Assembly (NCBI RefSeq): GCF_037023745.1 | Contig: NZ_CP146101.1 | Location: forward strand, 248,001 to 312,000 | DNA length: 64,000 bases | Source: Streptomyces sp. SCSIO 30461 | GTDB taxonomy: Bacteria; Actinomycetota; Actinomycetes; Streptomycetales; Streptomycetaceae | Reading direction: 5' to 3' | Shown: positions 35,646 to 43,777 of the stretch, piece by piece | Layout: the number at the start of each line of letters is the position of its first letter | Position numbering within the stretch: the first letter of the stretch is position 1 | The notes under the pieces: generated by a model | Seen by the model: only the letters and a program-made list of their open reading frames with translations | What the model was told of the DNA's origin: nothing | Databases searched by the model: none | Made by a program: the position numbers and the translations under genes

Positions 35646-36151
35646 GGGGTGCTGCCGAGGGGAAGCGGCTGGATACGCCACAGAACCTCGCAGGCTGCAG
35701 GCTGCGCGGCGCCCGGTGTGTGGGCGGTCCACCCGGAGCGGGGCGCCCCCTCAGCCTCCGCCGCCAGCTCCGCCCCCTCCATGCTGGGGTGCAGGCTGTG
35801 CAGATGCCCGCGATGGAAGAGCACGTAGACGCGATCTGTCGAAGCGCGCTGCTTGCGGGTGATGCGCAGCAGCGTGCGGAGTGCTTGCCGGTCCTCGGTG
35901 TCCAACAGCGACTGCGCCCGCAAAGCGTTCAGCTCACCCTCAAGGCGAGCCATGTCGGCCGCTGCGCGGGCGAGTGCTGCATGCAGTTCCTCAACGACGG
36001 TCTCCGCCGCCCGGATCGCGGAGTCTGTGGCCAGCTCGGCCTCATGGCGGTGCTGCTCGGTTTCGTTGCGCGCGGCAGCGCTCTCGTTCTCCGCCTCCGC
36101 CAGGCTGGTTCGCAGGGTGTTCAGGGTGCGGGTACGGACCAGGGTGATCAT
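35642..36151 (-). CDS. Coiled-coil AICE protein
   Basis: 169 residues. Residues 10-75 are a continuous coiled coil rich in Ala, Glu and Arg (RTSLAEAENESAAARNE), followed by a short globular part with RVYVLFHRGHLHSLHPS. GTGA/ATGA-type overlaps with both neighbours place it in the membrane-protein operon. Function unknown. Confidence 0.75.
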   Translation of the reverse strand: MITLVRTRTLNTLRTSLAEAENESAAARNETEQHRHEAELATDSAIRAAETVVEELHAALARAAADMARLEGELNALRAQSLLDTEDRQALRTLLRITRKQRASTDRVYVLFHRGHLHSLHPSMEGAELAAEAEGAPRSGWTAHTPGAAQPAACEVLWRIQPLPLGSTP

Positions 36152-37158
36152 GCGGAAGCCCCCTCAAGGACGGTGCTCTTCGCCGGGTTGGGGTCGCGCA
36201 GTTCCTGGTAGCGGGTGGAGACCCAGCCGACCGACCAGCCGCACAGATCAACGGCTGTGCGCACGGGCAGGCCCTCACCGAACGCCGCCTTCACGATCTG
36301 GCGGGCACGCTCCTCGGGGAGCTTCTCGTTCACCGGCCCACCGGCCAGGAGCGCGGCGCGTTCACGGCGTTCACGCTCGGCCCGCTCCTGCTCCTGCCGG
36401 CGCGCCTGCGCCTCACGCTCCAGCCGCTCTGCCTCACGGCGCTGTTCAGCAGCGTGTTCCAGGCGTTCACGGTCTTGCTGCTGCTGTTCACGCTCGTGTT
36501 CACGGCGTTCACGAGCCTCCCGCTCCACCCGGGCCGCCTCTTCCGTCCGGGCGGTCTCCTCGCGGCGCCGGGCATCCTCACGCTCAGCCTGTTCACGGGT
36601 GAGGCGGGCTTCATGTTCACGCTGTTCACGCGCCAGCATCGCCGTGTGCTCCCGCTCCTCACGCGCCTCAGCACGGGCCCGCTCGGCACGGTCTCGGGCC
36701 GCCTGCTCCCGCCGCTCCCGCTCCGCCCGCTGCTTGGCATCCAGCGCGACCAGCGCGGCAGCGATGGCGCGACGGTAGGCGAGTCCGGTCTCAGCGGTGA
36801 CGATCAGCAGCAGTGGCGCGACCGAGTGAACCGCGACCCCGACCAGGTCTTTCTTCAAGGCGGAGTCGGCCACGTTCAGCGCCCAGGTCATCAGGCCGGT
36901 CATCCAGCGCAGCACGATCGGCCACCGGCCGCCGTGCCCGCCCAGACGGGCCAGGACGTCATCGAGCTTGACCACGATGACCACCGCCGCGTCCACCACC
37001 AGGGGCAGGATCGGAGCCGTCCACGCCCACTCGTCCGGGGTATGCCGGGCCGCCAGCGGCGTGACGGTGAGGATCGAATAGAGCATCGCCCCCGCCACGA
37101 TCGTCCACGTCCCCACCGACAGCGCACGCTCCGCTGAACGGATCTGAACACTGTTCAC
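36148..37158 (-). CDS. DUF2637 membrane protein with long charged helix and C-terminal HTH
   Basis: 336 residues. Four hydrophobic segments in residues 15-130 (including TWTIVAGAMLYSILTV and PILPLVVDAAVVIVVKL) match DUF2637, common in actinomycete plasmids and AICEs. A 150-residue Arg/Glu single helix (about 140-290) follows, then a C-terminal HTH-like unit (RQIVKAAFGEGLPVRTAVDLCGWSVGWVSTRY). It may link the membrane to element DNA during transfer or spread. Sequence repeats such as GCGTTCACG in the DNA reflect the charged helix. Confidence 0.82.
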   Translation of the reverse strand: MNSVQIRSAERALSVGTWTIVAGAMLYSILTVTPLAARHTPDEWAWTAPILPLVVDAAVVIVVKLDDVLARLGGHGGRWPIVLRWMTGLMTWALNVADSALKKDLVGVAVHSVAPLLLIVTAETGLAYRRAIAAALVALDAKQRAERERREQAARDRAERARAEAREEREHTAMLAREQREHEARLTREQAEREDARRREETARTEEAARVEREARERREHEREQQQQDRERLEHAAEQRREAERLEREAQARRQEQERAERERRERAALLAGGPVNEKLPEERARQIVKAAFGEGLPVRTAVDLCGWSVGWVSTRYQELRDPNPAKSTVLEGASA

Positions 37159-37493
37159 CGGCCGACCTCCGACAGCGCTCGCGCCGCCACGGACACGGGG
37201 ATGTCGGCGTAGCTGATCAGCCGCAGCCGCGCCCCGGCGAAGGCGACGTGAACGTCCAGGACCCCGGTCTGACCGTCACCTTGAACACGGTGAACAACAT
37301 CGTCCGGGGGAACAGCCAAGGCTTCTCGCCACGCCTCGAAGTCGGCGTGACCGTCGTAGAACGACAGCGTCAACTGATCCGGGTAGACCGTCGACACGGC
37401 CACGGACGGCGCGGGCAGATGCCCGCACTCCGTAGAGAGCAGCCGAAGCGCCACCAGCGGCGCCGACAGGTCCGCGAGAGTCTGCGCGCTCAC
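37155..37493 (-). CDS. Small AICE protein, unknown function
   Basis: 112 residues from GTG (MSAQTLADLSAPLVAL). Beta-rich core with VYPDQLTLSFYDGHADFEAWREAL; no metal or membrane motif. Overlaps both neighbours by 4 bases in the left-running operon. Confidence 0.7.
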   Translation of the reverse strand: MSAQTLADLSAPLVALRLLSTECGHLPAPSVAVSTVYPDQLTLSFYDGHADFEAWREALAVPPDDVVHRVQGDGQTGVLDVHVAFAGARLRLISYADIPVSVAARALSEVGR

Positions 37494-37747
37494 GCCGCCT
37501 CCCCACACGCACCGCGGTTGGCCAGCGCCGCGCGGGCGGCCAGCACCCGGTTGCGGGCACGGCGGACCCGCCGCACATCCAACGGCGACGGCTCCCGGTC
37601 CAGGGTCGTGATCTGCGCGTCCAACAACTCGACCTCCGCCACGATCAGCGGCATCTCCCGCTCGATCGCATCCAGCTCCGCGGCCGTAGGCTCGCAGTCG
37701 ATCCGCTCGGCGGTAACAACCGCCTGAACAGCAACGATGTGCTTCAT
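37490..37747 (-). CDS. DUF6284-like small AICE protein
   Basis: 85 residues, mostly helical: MKHIVAVQAVV, then TAAELDAIEREMPLIVAEVELLDAQI and an Arg/Ala helix ending RGACGEAA. It is the first gene of the long left-running operon, so its upstream region is the main control point. Function unknown. Confidence 0.75.
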   Translation of the reverse strand: MKHIVAVQAVVTAERIDCEPTAAELDAIEREMPLIVAEVELLDAQITTLDREPSPLDVRRVRRARNRVLAARAALANRGACGEAA

Positions 37748-38396
37748 GAGTCGTGTCTCCCTAGCAGGTGGACGGCTCGAAGCGGTCCCGGTGGTAGGAC
37801 ACCGGGGCCGCGCGCCGTTGGGTGGGTCGGTCGTGGGCTACGAGCGACCACGGCGACCCGACACCCGCCAGCCGGAACGGCGATGGGATGTCGGGCACCG
37901 TGAGCGCTGGTACAGGTTCGGATCTCCTGTTTCGCACGACGCTGCTCGACCCGGGGAGGTCCGAAATCCCGGATGTCGTCGCAGTTTCAAGGTGTGCCGT
38001 GCGGTTCTTAGAGCCGATGGCGTTCCCGGTTAGGGGTGTGGGCCCGGGTGTGACGCGGGCCGTTTCTCGGTCGGCTGGTCTCCACTCGCCTCGGCCGGGT
38101 TGGTCACGGCCGAGATGCTGCGGTGGATCACGCTGTTGAGTTGTTGAGCGGCGCGCCCGTCGCACGGGCACGCTGAGAACCGCGATCGAGCCGAAGCTAG
38201 ATGCAGTACCTCTATTACAGGTACTGCATCGAGTTCCGTCAAGCTTGCTGGCGGACTCTCCGTGCTTCGCGCCGGGACTTCTTGGCGCACCATCAGAATC
38301 GATGCAGGTAGGGGGCGTTGTTTACCCCGCTCGTGGACACCTTGGGGAGATCTCAGTACCGTCAGGAAGTCCCTAGACGTCCCACCGGGGGTTGAG
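37748..38396. other. Control region between the two divergent AICE transcription units
   Basis: 649 bases with no convincing gene; it contains the 38200-38230 palindrome. Promoters for both directions are expected here. Confidence 0.7.
38200..38230. promoter_or_regulatory. Perfect 12+7+12 palindrome, likely operator
   Basis: GATGCAGTACCT, spacer CTATTAC, AGGTACTGCATC. It lies about 170 bases before the HTH/PLD-like gene and 450 bases before the left operon. It is more AT-rich than its surroundings. The KorSA-like GntR protein of the element is the best candidate to bind it. Confidence 0.7.
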
Positions 38397-39155
38397 ATGT
38401 CCAACGAGCGCTTACGGTCGGCCCTCTTGGCGCAGGGCATGACCGTTCAGGACCTGGCGGACGCGATCGAGGTCAACCCGAAGACCGTCGAACGCTGGAT
38501 CACCCAGGGGAAGGTCCCGTACCGGAGGCACCAATACGCGACAGCGTCACTGCTCAAGGTTGATGTAACGACGCTGTGGGAGGACTCCCGCACGGTCGAA
38601 AGCGCATCGGACCTGAGCAAGGCCGAGATTGTCACGGTCTACCCGCACCGGCACATGGTGCCCGCTGGCCTGTGGCGCGAGATCTACGGGCGGGCCCAGG
38701 CGCACGTAGACGTTCTCGTCTACTCCGGCCTGTGGCTGTCAGAGGACCCACTCTTCCACGACCTGCTCAAGGCGAAGGTGCAGGCCAATGCCCAGGTGCG
38801 CATCCTGCTCGGCGACCCAGGCTGCGCAGCCGTCAAGCAGCGCGGCATAGACGAAGGTCACCAGATCATGGATGGCAAGATTCGCAACGCCCTGATGAAC
38901 TACCGGCCGCTGTTTGCCAGTCACCCGGACATCGGCTTCCGGCTTCATGACGCGACGCTCTACAACTCGCTGTTCCGGGCCGATGACGAGATGTTGGTGA
39001 ACACTCACGTCTACGGCATTGGCGCGTACCTGGCCCCGGTCCTGCACCTCCGGCGCCTGCCGGGCGGCGGCCTCTTCGACACGTACGCGAATAGCATCGA
39101 ACAGACCTGGGGAGGCGCGCGCCAGGTGACGGATCACGACCTGACGGGAGTCTGA
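38397..39155 (+). CDS. XRE-type HTH regulator with C-terminal PLD-like/DUF5919 domain
   Basis: 252 residues. The HTH (GMTVQDLADAIEVNPKTVERWITQG, about 14-38) resembles XRE regulators with a short SLL(K)VDVTTLW link. The C-terminal 165 residues (VTVYPHRHMVPAGLWREIYGRAQ to the tail) fit the PLD-like DUF5919 family seen after HTH domains in Streptomyces; it may sense a small ligand, but HKD residues are not clear. Two bases before the Nudix gene, so they form an operon. Confidence 0.78.
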   Translation: MSNERLRSALLAQGMTVQDLADAIEVNPKTVERWITQGKVPYRRHQYATASLLKVDVTTLWEDSRTVESASDLSKAEIVTVYPHRHMVPAGLWREIYGRAQAHVDVLVYSGLWLSEDPLFHDLLKAKVQANAQVRILLGDPGCAAVKQRGIDEGHQIMDGKIRNALMNYRPLFASHPDIGFRLHDATLYNSLFRADDEMLVNTHVYGIGAYLAPVLHLRRLPGGGLFDTYANSIEQTWGGARQVTDHDLTGV

Positions 39156-39157
39156 CC

Positions 39158-39631
39158 ATGGGACGCATTGACTATTTGCACGACCCTGACGCCCCGCCGG
39201 CTAATTCGGTAGTGCCGTCCGTCGTCGCGTTCGTCCAGAACGACGCGGGCGAGGTACTGGTGATCCAAAGGTCCGACAACGGCCGGTGGGCCCTCCCCGG
39301 CGGCGGACACGACGTAGGGGAGTCCATCAGTGACACGGTCGTGCGTGAAGTCTGGGAAGAGACTGGAATCAAGGCCGAAGTCATCGACATGTCCGGGATC
39401 TACACCGACCCCGGACACGTGATGCTGTACGACGACGGCGAGGCGCGGCAGCAGTTCAGCATCTGCTTTCGGGCCCGGCCGGTCGGCGGTGACGTGCGTA
39501 CGAGCAGCGAGACGACACAGGTCCGCTGGGTTGACCCAGCGGACCTGGCCGAACTCGACATCCACCCGACGATGCGCCTGCGCATCGAGCACGCCATGGA
39601 CCGGACGCGCGCGGTCCCCTATATCGGCTGA
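39158..39631 (+). CDS. Nudix hydrolase, possible Pif-like immunity factor
   Basis: 157 residues. The Nudix box GX5EX7REUXEEXGU is intact (GHDVGESISDTVVREVWEETGI, split here at residues 51-72). In pSAM2 a Nudix-domain protein (Pif) blocks transfer into cells that already hold the element; the place at the regulatory end supports the same job, though any Nudix substrate is possible. Its last 13 bases overlap the end of the convergent HD gene. Confidence 0.88.
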   Translation: MGRIDYLHDPDAPPANSVVPSVVAFVQNDAGEVLVIQRSDNGRWALPGGGHDVGESISDTVVREVWEETGIKAEVIDMSGIYTDPGHVMLYDDGEARQQFSICFRARPVGGDVRTSSETTQVRWVDPADLAELDIHPTMRLRIEHAMDRTRAVPYIG

Positions 39632-40191
39632 CGTTTCGCGGCGGCAACCCGCTCCAGCACGCGGGCGGTGCTGGCCAGGATCTCCGGTTCGGCGCGGCGG
39701 ATGAACGTGCCGATCAGGCTGTCCGGCCCGTATCGCCCAGCGATCTCGTTCACGCGGTCCACCGGGCTGGTAGGGGTCCCGTCCGGCGTGGTGTTCATGT
39801 CGCAGTAGCAGAGCGCGTCCCCGAGGTGCGGGCGCTCGCGGGGAAACTCGCTCTCCAGCTCGTCGCGCAGTCCCCGCGCCTCAGCCTCCATCCACGCACA
39901 CGAGTGGTGAGCCACCAGCCGGATCACCCGCACGTCCGCATCGGTGTGATCCCGCAGATACCGGGCACCGTCCAGCGGATGAAAACCGGTCTTGGCAAGG
40001 TCCGGTGAGTACCCGATGTCATGGAGTACCGCCGCAGCCTCCAACAGCTCGGCATCCTCCCCCAGGATGAGAGCGATGGTTCGCGCTCGCTCGGCCACCC
40101 CGAGCGAGTGTTTCCACCGCCGCGGCAGAGGTTCGGCCAGTAGCGACTCGGCGAGGGGGTACGCCCGCTCTGTCAGTCCGGGTGTGCTCAC
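39619..40191 (-). CDS. HD-domain phosphohydrolase
   Basis: 190 residues. HD-domain ligands: RWKHSLGVAERA (first His), AAVLHDIGYSPDL (HD pair) and VRLVAHHSCA-like VIRLVAHHSC, then GDALCYCDMNTTPDG. Likely a metal-dependent nucleotide or phosphate hydrolase in the cytoplasm. It overlaps the GntR gene start by 4 bases and the Nudix gene end by 13. Confidence 0.85.
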   Translation of the reverse strand: MSTPGLTERAYPLAESLLAEPLPRRWKHSLGVAERARTIALILGEDAELLEAAAVLHDIGYSPDLAKTGFHPLDGARYLRDHTDADVRVIRLVAHHSCAWMEAEARGLRDELESEFPRERPHLGDALCYCDMNTTPDGTPTSPVDRVNEIAGRYGPDSLIGTFIRRAEPEILASTARVLERVAAAKRQPI

Positions 40192-40655
40192 AGCTTCGAC
40201 CCCTCCTCCCTTTTCGGCACTGCCAGCACAGTGCGCTGCTTTCCTTGCCGCGTCGCTGAGAGCAGCCCCGCGGTCTCGAGTTTGTCCAGCGCCTTGGCCA
40301 CGGTCGGCCGGGAGACCCCAAAACGGGTGGCGAGCGCCGATGCACTGGGGAACGACTCCCCTACAGCGATGCCGTCCGTCGTGATCACCTCGGCAAGCTG
40401 CTCAGCCAGCGGGCGGCGGTCGATGCTGTGTCCTTCTCTGATCACGCGCCACGGGCCCCCGGGCACCGGTTCGGCCACCCCCTCCTCCCTGAGCACGTTG
40501 AAGGCCCGGAGCACCACGCCGCGGGAGACCCCGTACCGCTCCATGAGCGTCGCCAGAGTCGGCAGTTCCGTCATCTCAGGCTCTGCCTCGATCTCTGCCT
40601 TAACGGCACCCGCGATCTTCACAAAGGTTCCCCGAGGGCTGGTCTGCTGCGACAC
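40188..40655 (-). CDS. GntR-family regulator with two winged-helix units (KorSA-like)
   Basis: 155 residues. Two GntR-type helix-turn-helix modules in tandem: ELPTLATLMERYGVSRGVVLRAF (about 30-52) and SFPSASALATRFGVSRPTVAKALDKLE (about 102-128). No effector domain. KorSA of pSAM2 is a GntR protein that represses element transfer and replication genes; gene order supports the comparison. It likely controls its own operon and the 38200-38230 palindrome. Confidence 0.82.
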   Translation of the reverse strand: MSQQTSPRGTFVKIAGAVKAEIEAEPEMTELPTLATLMERYGVSRGVVLRAFNVLREEGVAEPVPGGPWRVIREGHSIDRRPLAEQLAEVITTDGIAVGESFPSASALATRFGVSRPTVAKALDKLETAGLLSATRQGKQRTVLAVPKREEGSKL

Positions 40656-40885
40656 TCGCTCTCCCTCTCCATCTGCCGTCGTCTGTCGTCAAGACTCCCA
40701 TGGCCTTCTACAAAGGGTGACAGCCAGAGCAGGGGCCCCGGCGTAGCAGCGTGCCGCTCCAGCGAGGGTGCGGCGACACGCATCGCTCGACCTCGCGGCC
40801 ATCCTCCGGCCAACTTTGGTCGGACGACGCGCACCGGGACACCTGGGGCGCAGGTCAAAGCCTATTTCGCCGCTCAGAACCGGCT

Positions 40886-40944
40886 GGTCTTGAAAACCGT
40901 CGTGGCAGCGATGTCACCGTGGGTTCAAATCCCACACCCACCGC
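40886..40944 (+). repeat. attR: 59-bp copy of the tRNA-Ser 3' end
   Basis: Exact copy of 25007-25065 without the 5' half of the tRNA, so it cannot give a tRNA. It marks the right end of the element. Confidence 0.95.
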
Positions 40945-41335
40945 ACGCAGGTCAGCGTAGATGCTGGTCAGAAGGGGTGCCCCGGTTCCGGGGCGCCCCT
41001 TTCCCATGGGCTTGTCTCACCGTGATCCGCCTCTGTCACGTCGTTGATCAGTGTCTGTGGACCAGGCATGGACCAAGATCCGGCTCGCGGAAGACGAGAA
41101 AGCGCAGGTCACGATCATCGCTGTGGGCCATGTGTGGGCCAGGTCCCCGACAACGCGAAGGCGCCACCTCTCAAGCCTGCCCGAGTTGCCGGGCAGCGTA
41201 CGGCCCCCTGAACATGCCCGACCCCAATCCGAACAGGACACCGGCCAAAGCCACTCCGGCAGGCCGCGTGGATCAGCGCGCCTGCCAGAGGGAACGGTCA
41301 TAGCGCGCGGTGGATGGAGTGCGAGAGCCCCGCTG
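40945..41335. other. Former tRNA downstream region with gene remnants
   Basis: Holds the original tRNA terminator (40972-41001) and about 330 bases with no intact gene. A minus-strand frame at 41171-41272 (LAGVLFGLGSGMF) could be the broken end of a membrane-protein gene. Confidence 0.4.
40972..41001 (+). terminator. Terminator hairpin beyond attR (original tRNA-Ser terminator)
   Basis: AAGGGGTGCCCCGG pairs with CCGGGGCGCCCCTT around TT with one G-T wobble. Confidence 0.7.
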
Positions 41336-42208
41336 CTACGCCTGTGTGGTGTGCGTGAAGCCGAGAGAGGTGAGTCCTTCGGCTTGGCACAGGTTGTCGG
41401 AAGGGCCGCCGATTTCGGTCTGAAGGAGTTGGTAGAAGGCGCCGTGGGATTGGCCCCAGTGCATGGCGGCTCGCCACAGGGCACGGCCCAGGCCCAGTCC
41501 TCGGGATTCGGGCAGTACGGCGAAGTACTGGGGCAGGAGTTGGGGGCGCCCGATGGCGTCGGGGCGTACTTCCATGGGGCCGATCGCGCCCACAATGCGG
41601 TCTTCGAAGGCTGCCGCGAGGACGGGGCCGCACTGCCGGGCTTGCATCCGGGTGTGGAGGAAGGCCAGTCCATCAGCGGCCATGGCGGTGGCGAAGGGAG
41701 CGAAGGTCTCCTGCACGGCGGTCGGCCAGTCGGTGATGGCGCGCACCGGCCCGCCGGGGTCGGGGCAGTGGGTGGTGAAGTCCTTCAGATGGATGCGGTT
41801 GCCCCGCGGGCGGTCGATCTCGGGACCGAGGGGGCGCACGACCCGCGCATTGACCACGTCGTGCACGGCGGCGAGCTTCACGGCCAGTTCGGCCGCCTCG
41901 TCCACAGTGCTGTCATGGCGCCCGTAGGCGAAGACCTTGACGGTGCCGCGTCCGCGCCGGTTCAGGGTGGGAATGAGGGTGTGATCGTGTTGGTGCACCA
42001 CATCGCCGCGCAGAACCGCCTCCTCCTTCTCACCGCCCCAGCGGTGGTCCTTGTCGTAGGTGAGGAAATCCCCGGTGACGGCCGCTCGCAGGATGTCCTC
42101 GAAGACGTCGACTGTCAGTGCATCGGGGTGGACGGGACCGAGGGTTGGCACGACCGGCGCGGTCAGTACGGGCCGGAGCCAGTCCCAGCGGAAGAACATG
42201 AGCGGCAC
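41336..42208 (-). CDS. GNAT-family acetyltransferase in the radical SAM cluster
   Basis: 290 residues. The C-terminal third has the GNAT acetyl-CoA motif A (FAVLPESRGLGLGRALWRAA, with the R/Q-x-x-G-x-G/A form GLGLGRA). The N-terminal 170 residues (HPDALTVDVFEDIL to RPLGPEIDRPRGNRIHLKD) are not a family I recognise and may recognise the substrate. It lies 78 bases after the small peptide gene on the same strand, so it may acetylate the peptide or a precursor, but this is inference. The GTG start could instead be the ATG three codons on. Confidence 0.78.
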   Translation of the reverse strand: MPLMFFRWDWLRPVLTAPVVPTLGPVHPDALTVDVFEDILRAAVTGDFLTYDKDHRWGGEKEEAVLRGDVVHQHDHTLIPTLNRRGRGTVKVFAYGRHDSTVDEAAELAVKLAAVHDVVNARVVRPLGPEIDRPRGNRIHLKDFTTHCPDPGGPVRAITDWPTAVQETFAPFATAMAADGLAFLHTRMQARQCGPVLAAAFEDRIVGAIGPMEVRPDAIGRPQLLPQYFAVLPESRGLGLGRALWRAAMHWGQSHGAFYQLLQTEIGGPSDNLCQAEGLTSLGFTHTTQA

Positions 42209-42286
42209 CCTAGCGGTCGGCCGGGCAGGGCTCAGGCCCCGACGCGAACGCGCCAGGGCCTGAGCGGAACCGACCGGATGCGTCGG

Positions 42287-42451
42287 TCAGTGGGGGTTGT
42301 CGTCACCGGCGTCGCAGGAGCACTCCGCGCTCTCCACGATGTCGTCCAGATCCAGCACGGCGGTTACCGAGTGGGCGGCGACGGGTGGCGCCGCACGACG
42401 GGCCGAGGTCGGCGGACCGGGCAGAAGGTTCACCAGTACGGGCGGGGTCAT
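42287..42451 (-). CDS. Candidate RiPP precursor peptide (54 residues)
   Basis: The ATG overlaps the radical SAM stop by ATGA, so it would be translated right after the maturase. The first 36 residues (MTPPVLVNLLPGPP, then AVLDLDDIVES) look like a leader with an acidic helix; the C-terminus is AECSCDAGDDNPH, with two Cys near the end and a polar tail. This size, place and composition suggest a substrate of the radical SAM protein. A thioether or other cross-link at the Cys pair is a guess. No known precursor family is recognised. Confidence 0.55.
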   Translation of the reverse strand: MTPPVLVNLLPGPPTSARRAAPPVAAHSVTAVLDLDDIVESAECSCDAGDDNPH

Positions 42452-43571
42452 GACGCTTTCTCCTTGTCTCCGTGTTGGCAGTAGCTGTGCAGCGGCGCCT
42501 TGGCTTCCTGGTAGTGCTTGGCCAGGGGGCGGCAGACCCGGCAGGTGCCGGACAGGGCGCAGCCCTCGCACCCACCGGTGCGAAGCATGAGGCGGTCGGC
42601 GATGGCGCCGAGCCGGGTGAGGCCGTCGATGCCTTCGGTCATGAGGTCGATCTGGTCGTCGCGGCCGACCTTGCAGATCGAGACCTTGGCTGCGGGTCGG
42701 CGTGGAAGAAGGTGTGTCCCGCGTTGCAGCCGGCGAACGGCTTGCGCTGCCGCAGGTGGGCGGCGGACTGGGCAAGGAGCGGTTCGCCGCCGCCGTAGAT
42801 CGTGGGCGTCATATTCGTGTACGCGTGGTTCTCGACGTTCCACTCGTTGGCGAGGGCGGCCATTTCGTCGGCCTCGGAGGCGTTGTCCTCGGTCACCACG
42901 ACGTTGATGCGCAGCGGCAGGCCCGCCTCGCGGGCGGCGTCCATGCCGCGCCGGAACGCCTTCCACGAGCCACGGCGCTGGGTGAGCGTGTCGAAGGACT
43001 CCTCGCTCGCCCCGTACATGCTGACGACCAGCCGGTAGGGCGGGCAGTCGTGGAAGAGCTTGAGGAGGTCGGGCCGCCAGAGCAGCGAGCCGTTGGTGGA
43101 GATGGTGAGCATCATCCCGGCCTGCCAGGCGTACCGGTAAGCACCCTGGAAGTGCGGGTCCATGGTGGGCTCGCCACCGTTGATCTGGAGCCAGAGGACT
43201 CCTGCCTCGCGCATGATGTCCAGCAGCCGCACCTTGTCCTCCCAGCCGAGCCCGGAGAAGGGCCGCTCGCCGAGGTAGCAGTGCTTGCAGCCGAAGTTGC
43301 AGCCGAGGTTGATCTCCCAGGAGGCGCGGCAGTAGCCGTACGGGGACGGTTCGCGAACCAGCACCGTGCTCTGGGCGGGTCGGCCGCTCAGGTCGAGGCC
43401 CCACACGTCGGCGGCGATGCGTGCCGCCCAGGCAGGCAGCGCCTCACCACGGGCGGCAGCGTGTCGGATGCCCTCGTAGTGGTCGGCGGGGATGCGTGCC
43501 CCGGCTCGCGCTCCGGGCCTGAGGAGCAGGTGCCCGTCGAGGAACGGGGATGCGATCAGAGCGTGGATCAT
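42448..43571 (-). CDS. Radical SAM/SPASM protein, one frameshift
   Basis: About 373 residues across two frames. The first frame has the radical SAM motif CNFGCKHC (Cys 91, 95, 98) that binds the catalytic iron-sulfur cluster, then LQINGGEPTMDP and a TIM-barrel body. The second frame has a SPASM-like C-terminus (SICKV; CEGCALSGTCRVC; a last SYC) for auxiliary clusters. The frame changes near 42690-42696: the expected HADPAAKV reads HADPQPRS, consistent with loss of one G. It may be a pseudogene or a sequencing error. ATGA overlaps bind it to the upstream zinc-motif gene and downstream peptide. Likely role: peptide modification. Confidence 0.75.
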
Positions 43572-43777
43572 GAGCTGCTGTCCTTCCGGATCATCGAAGG
43601 CGACGGCAAGCGTGCGCCCTGGTAGCCGACACGGCAGTAGATCTCGCCGAGTCCGTTGCAGGTGCCGCAGCTCTTGCCGGACGAGTCGGCGCCGCTTCCT
43701 CCGCAGTCCGCACAGCTCTCGTTGCGCGGGGGACGGGGCCGGGGGCGCCAGGTCAGGGTGGTCGGATTGGCGATCAT
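43568..43777 (-). CDS. Small DnaJ-like zinc-motif protein
   Basis: 69 residues. Two CxxCxGxG-type halves, CADCGGSG and CGTCNGLG, match the DnaJ zinc-finger repeat and probably bind one zinc. The rest is Pro/Arg-rich. Its stop overlaps the radical SAM start (ATGA), and its own start overlaps the upstream gene the same way. It may help fold or deliver the peptide, or have some other role; not known. Confidence 0.7.
   Translation of the reverse strand: MIANPTTLTWRPRPRPPRNESCADCGGSGADSSGKSCGTCNGLGEIYCRVGYQGARLPSPSMIRKDSSS

Larger units (their letters stand above)
25007..40944. mobile_element. Integrated actinomycete conjugative element (AICE), about 15.9 kb
   Basis: The element is bounded by the 59-bp direct repeats and encodes the standard AICE set: integrase and excisionase next to the tRNA, DUF3631 ATPase plus prim-pol replication proteins (the RepPP-like type), SSB, a single TraB/FtsK translocase for double-stranded DNA transfer, Spd-like small membrane proteins, and a GntR (KorSA-like) regulator with a Nudix protein (Pif-like) at the far end, an order close to pSAM2. 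All main genes appear intact, so excision and transfer may still be possible; that is inference. Confidence 0.93.

Noticed and set aside
36330..36740. Overlapping frames and repeat-like GTTCACG words inside the DUF2637 gene
   Set aside because: They arise from the repetitive Arg/Glu codons of the long charged helix; not a separate gene or a CRISPR.
41171..41272. Minus-strand stretch reading LAGVLFGLGSGMFRG that looks like the end of a membrane transporter gene
   Set aside because: Only about 33 residues between stops, no upstream partner in any frame; too short to call.
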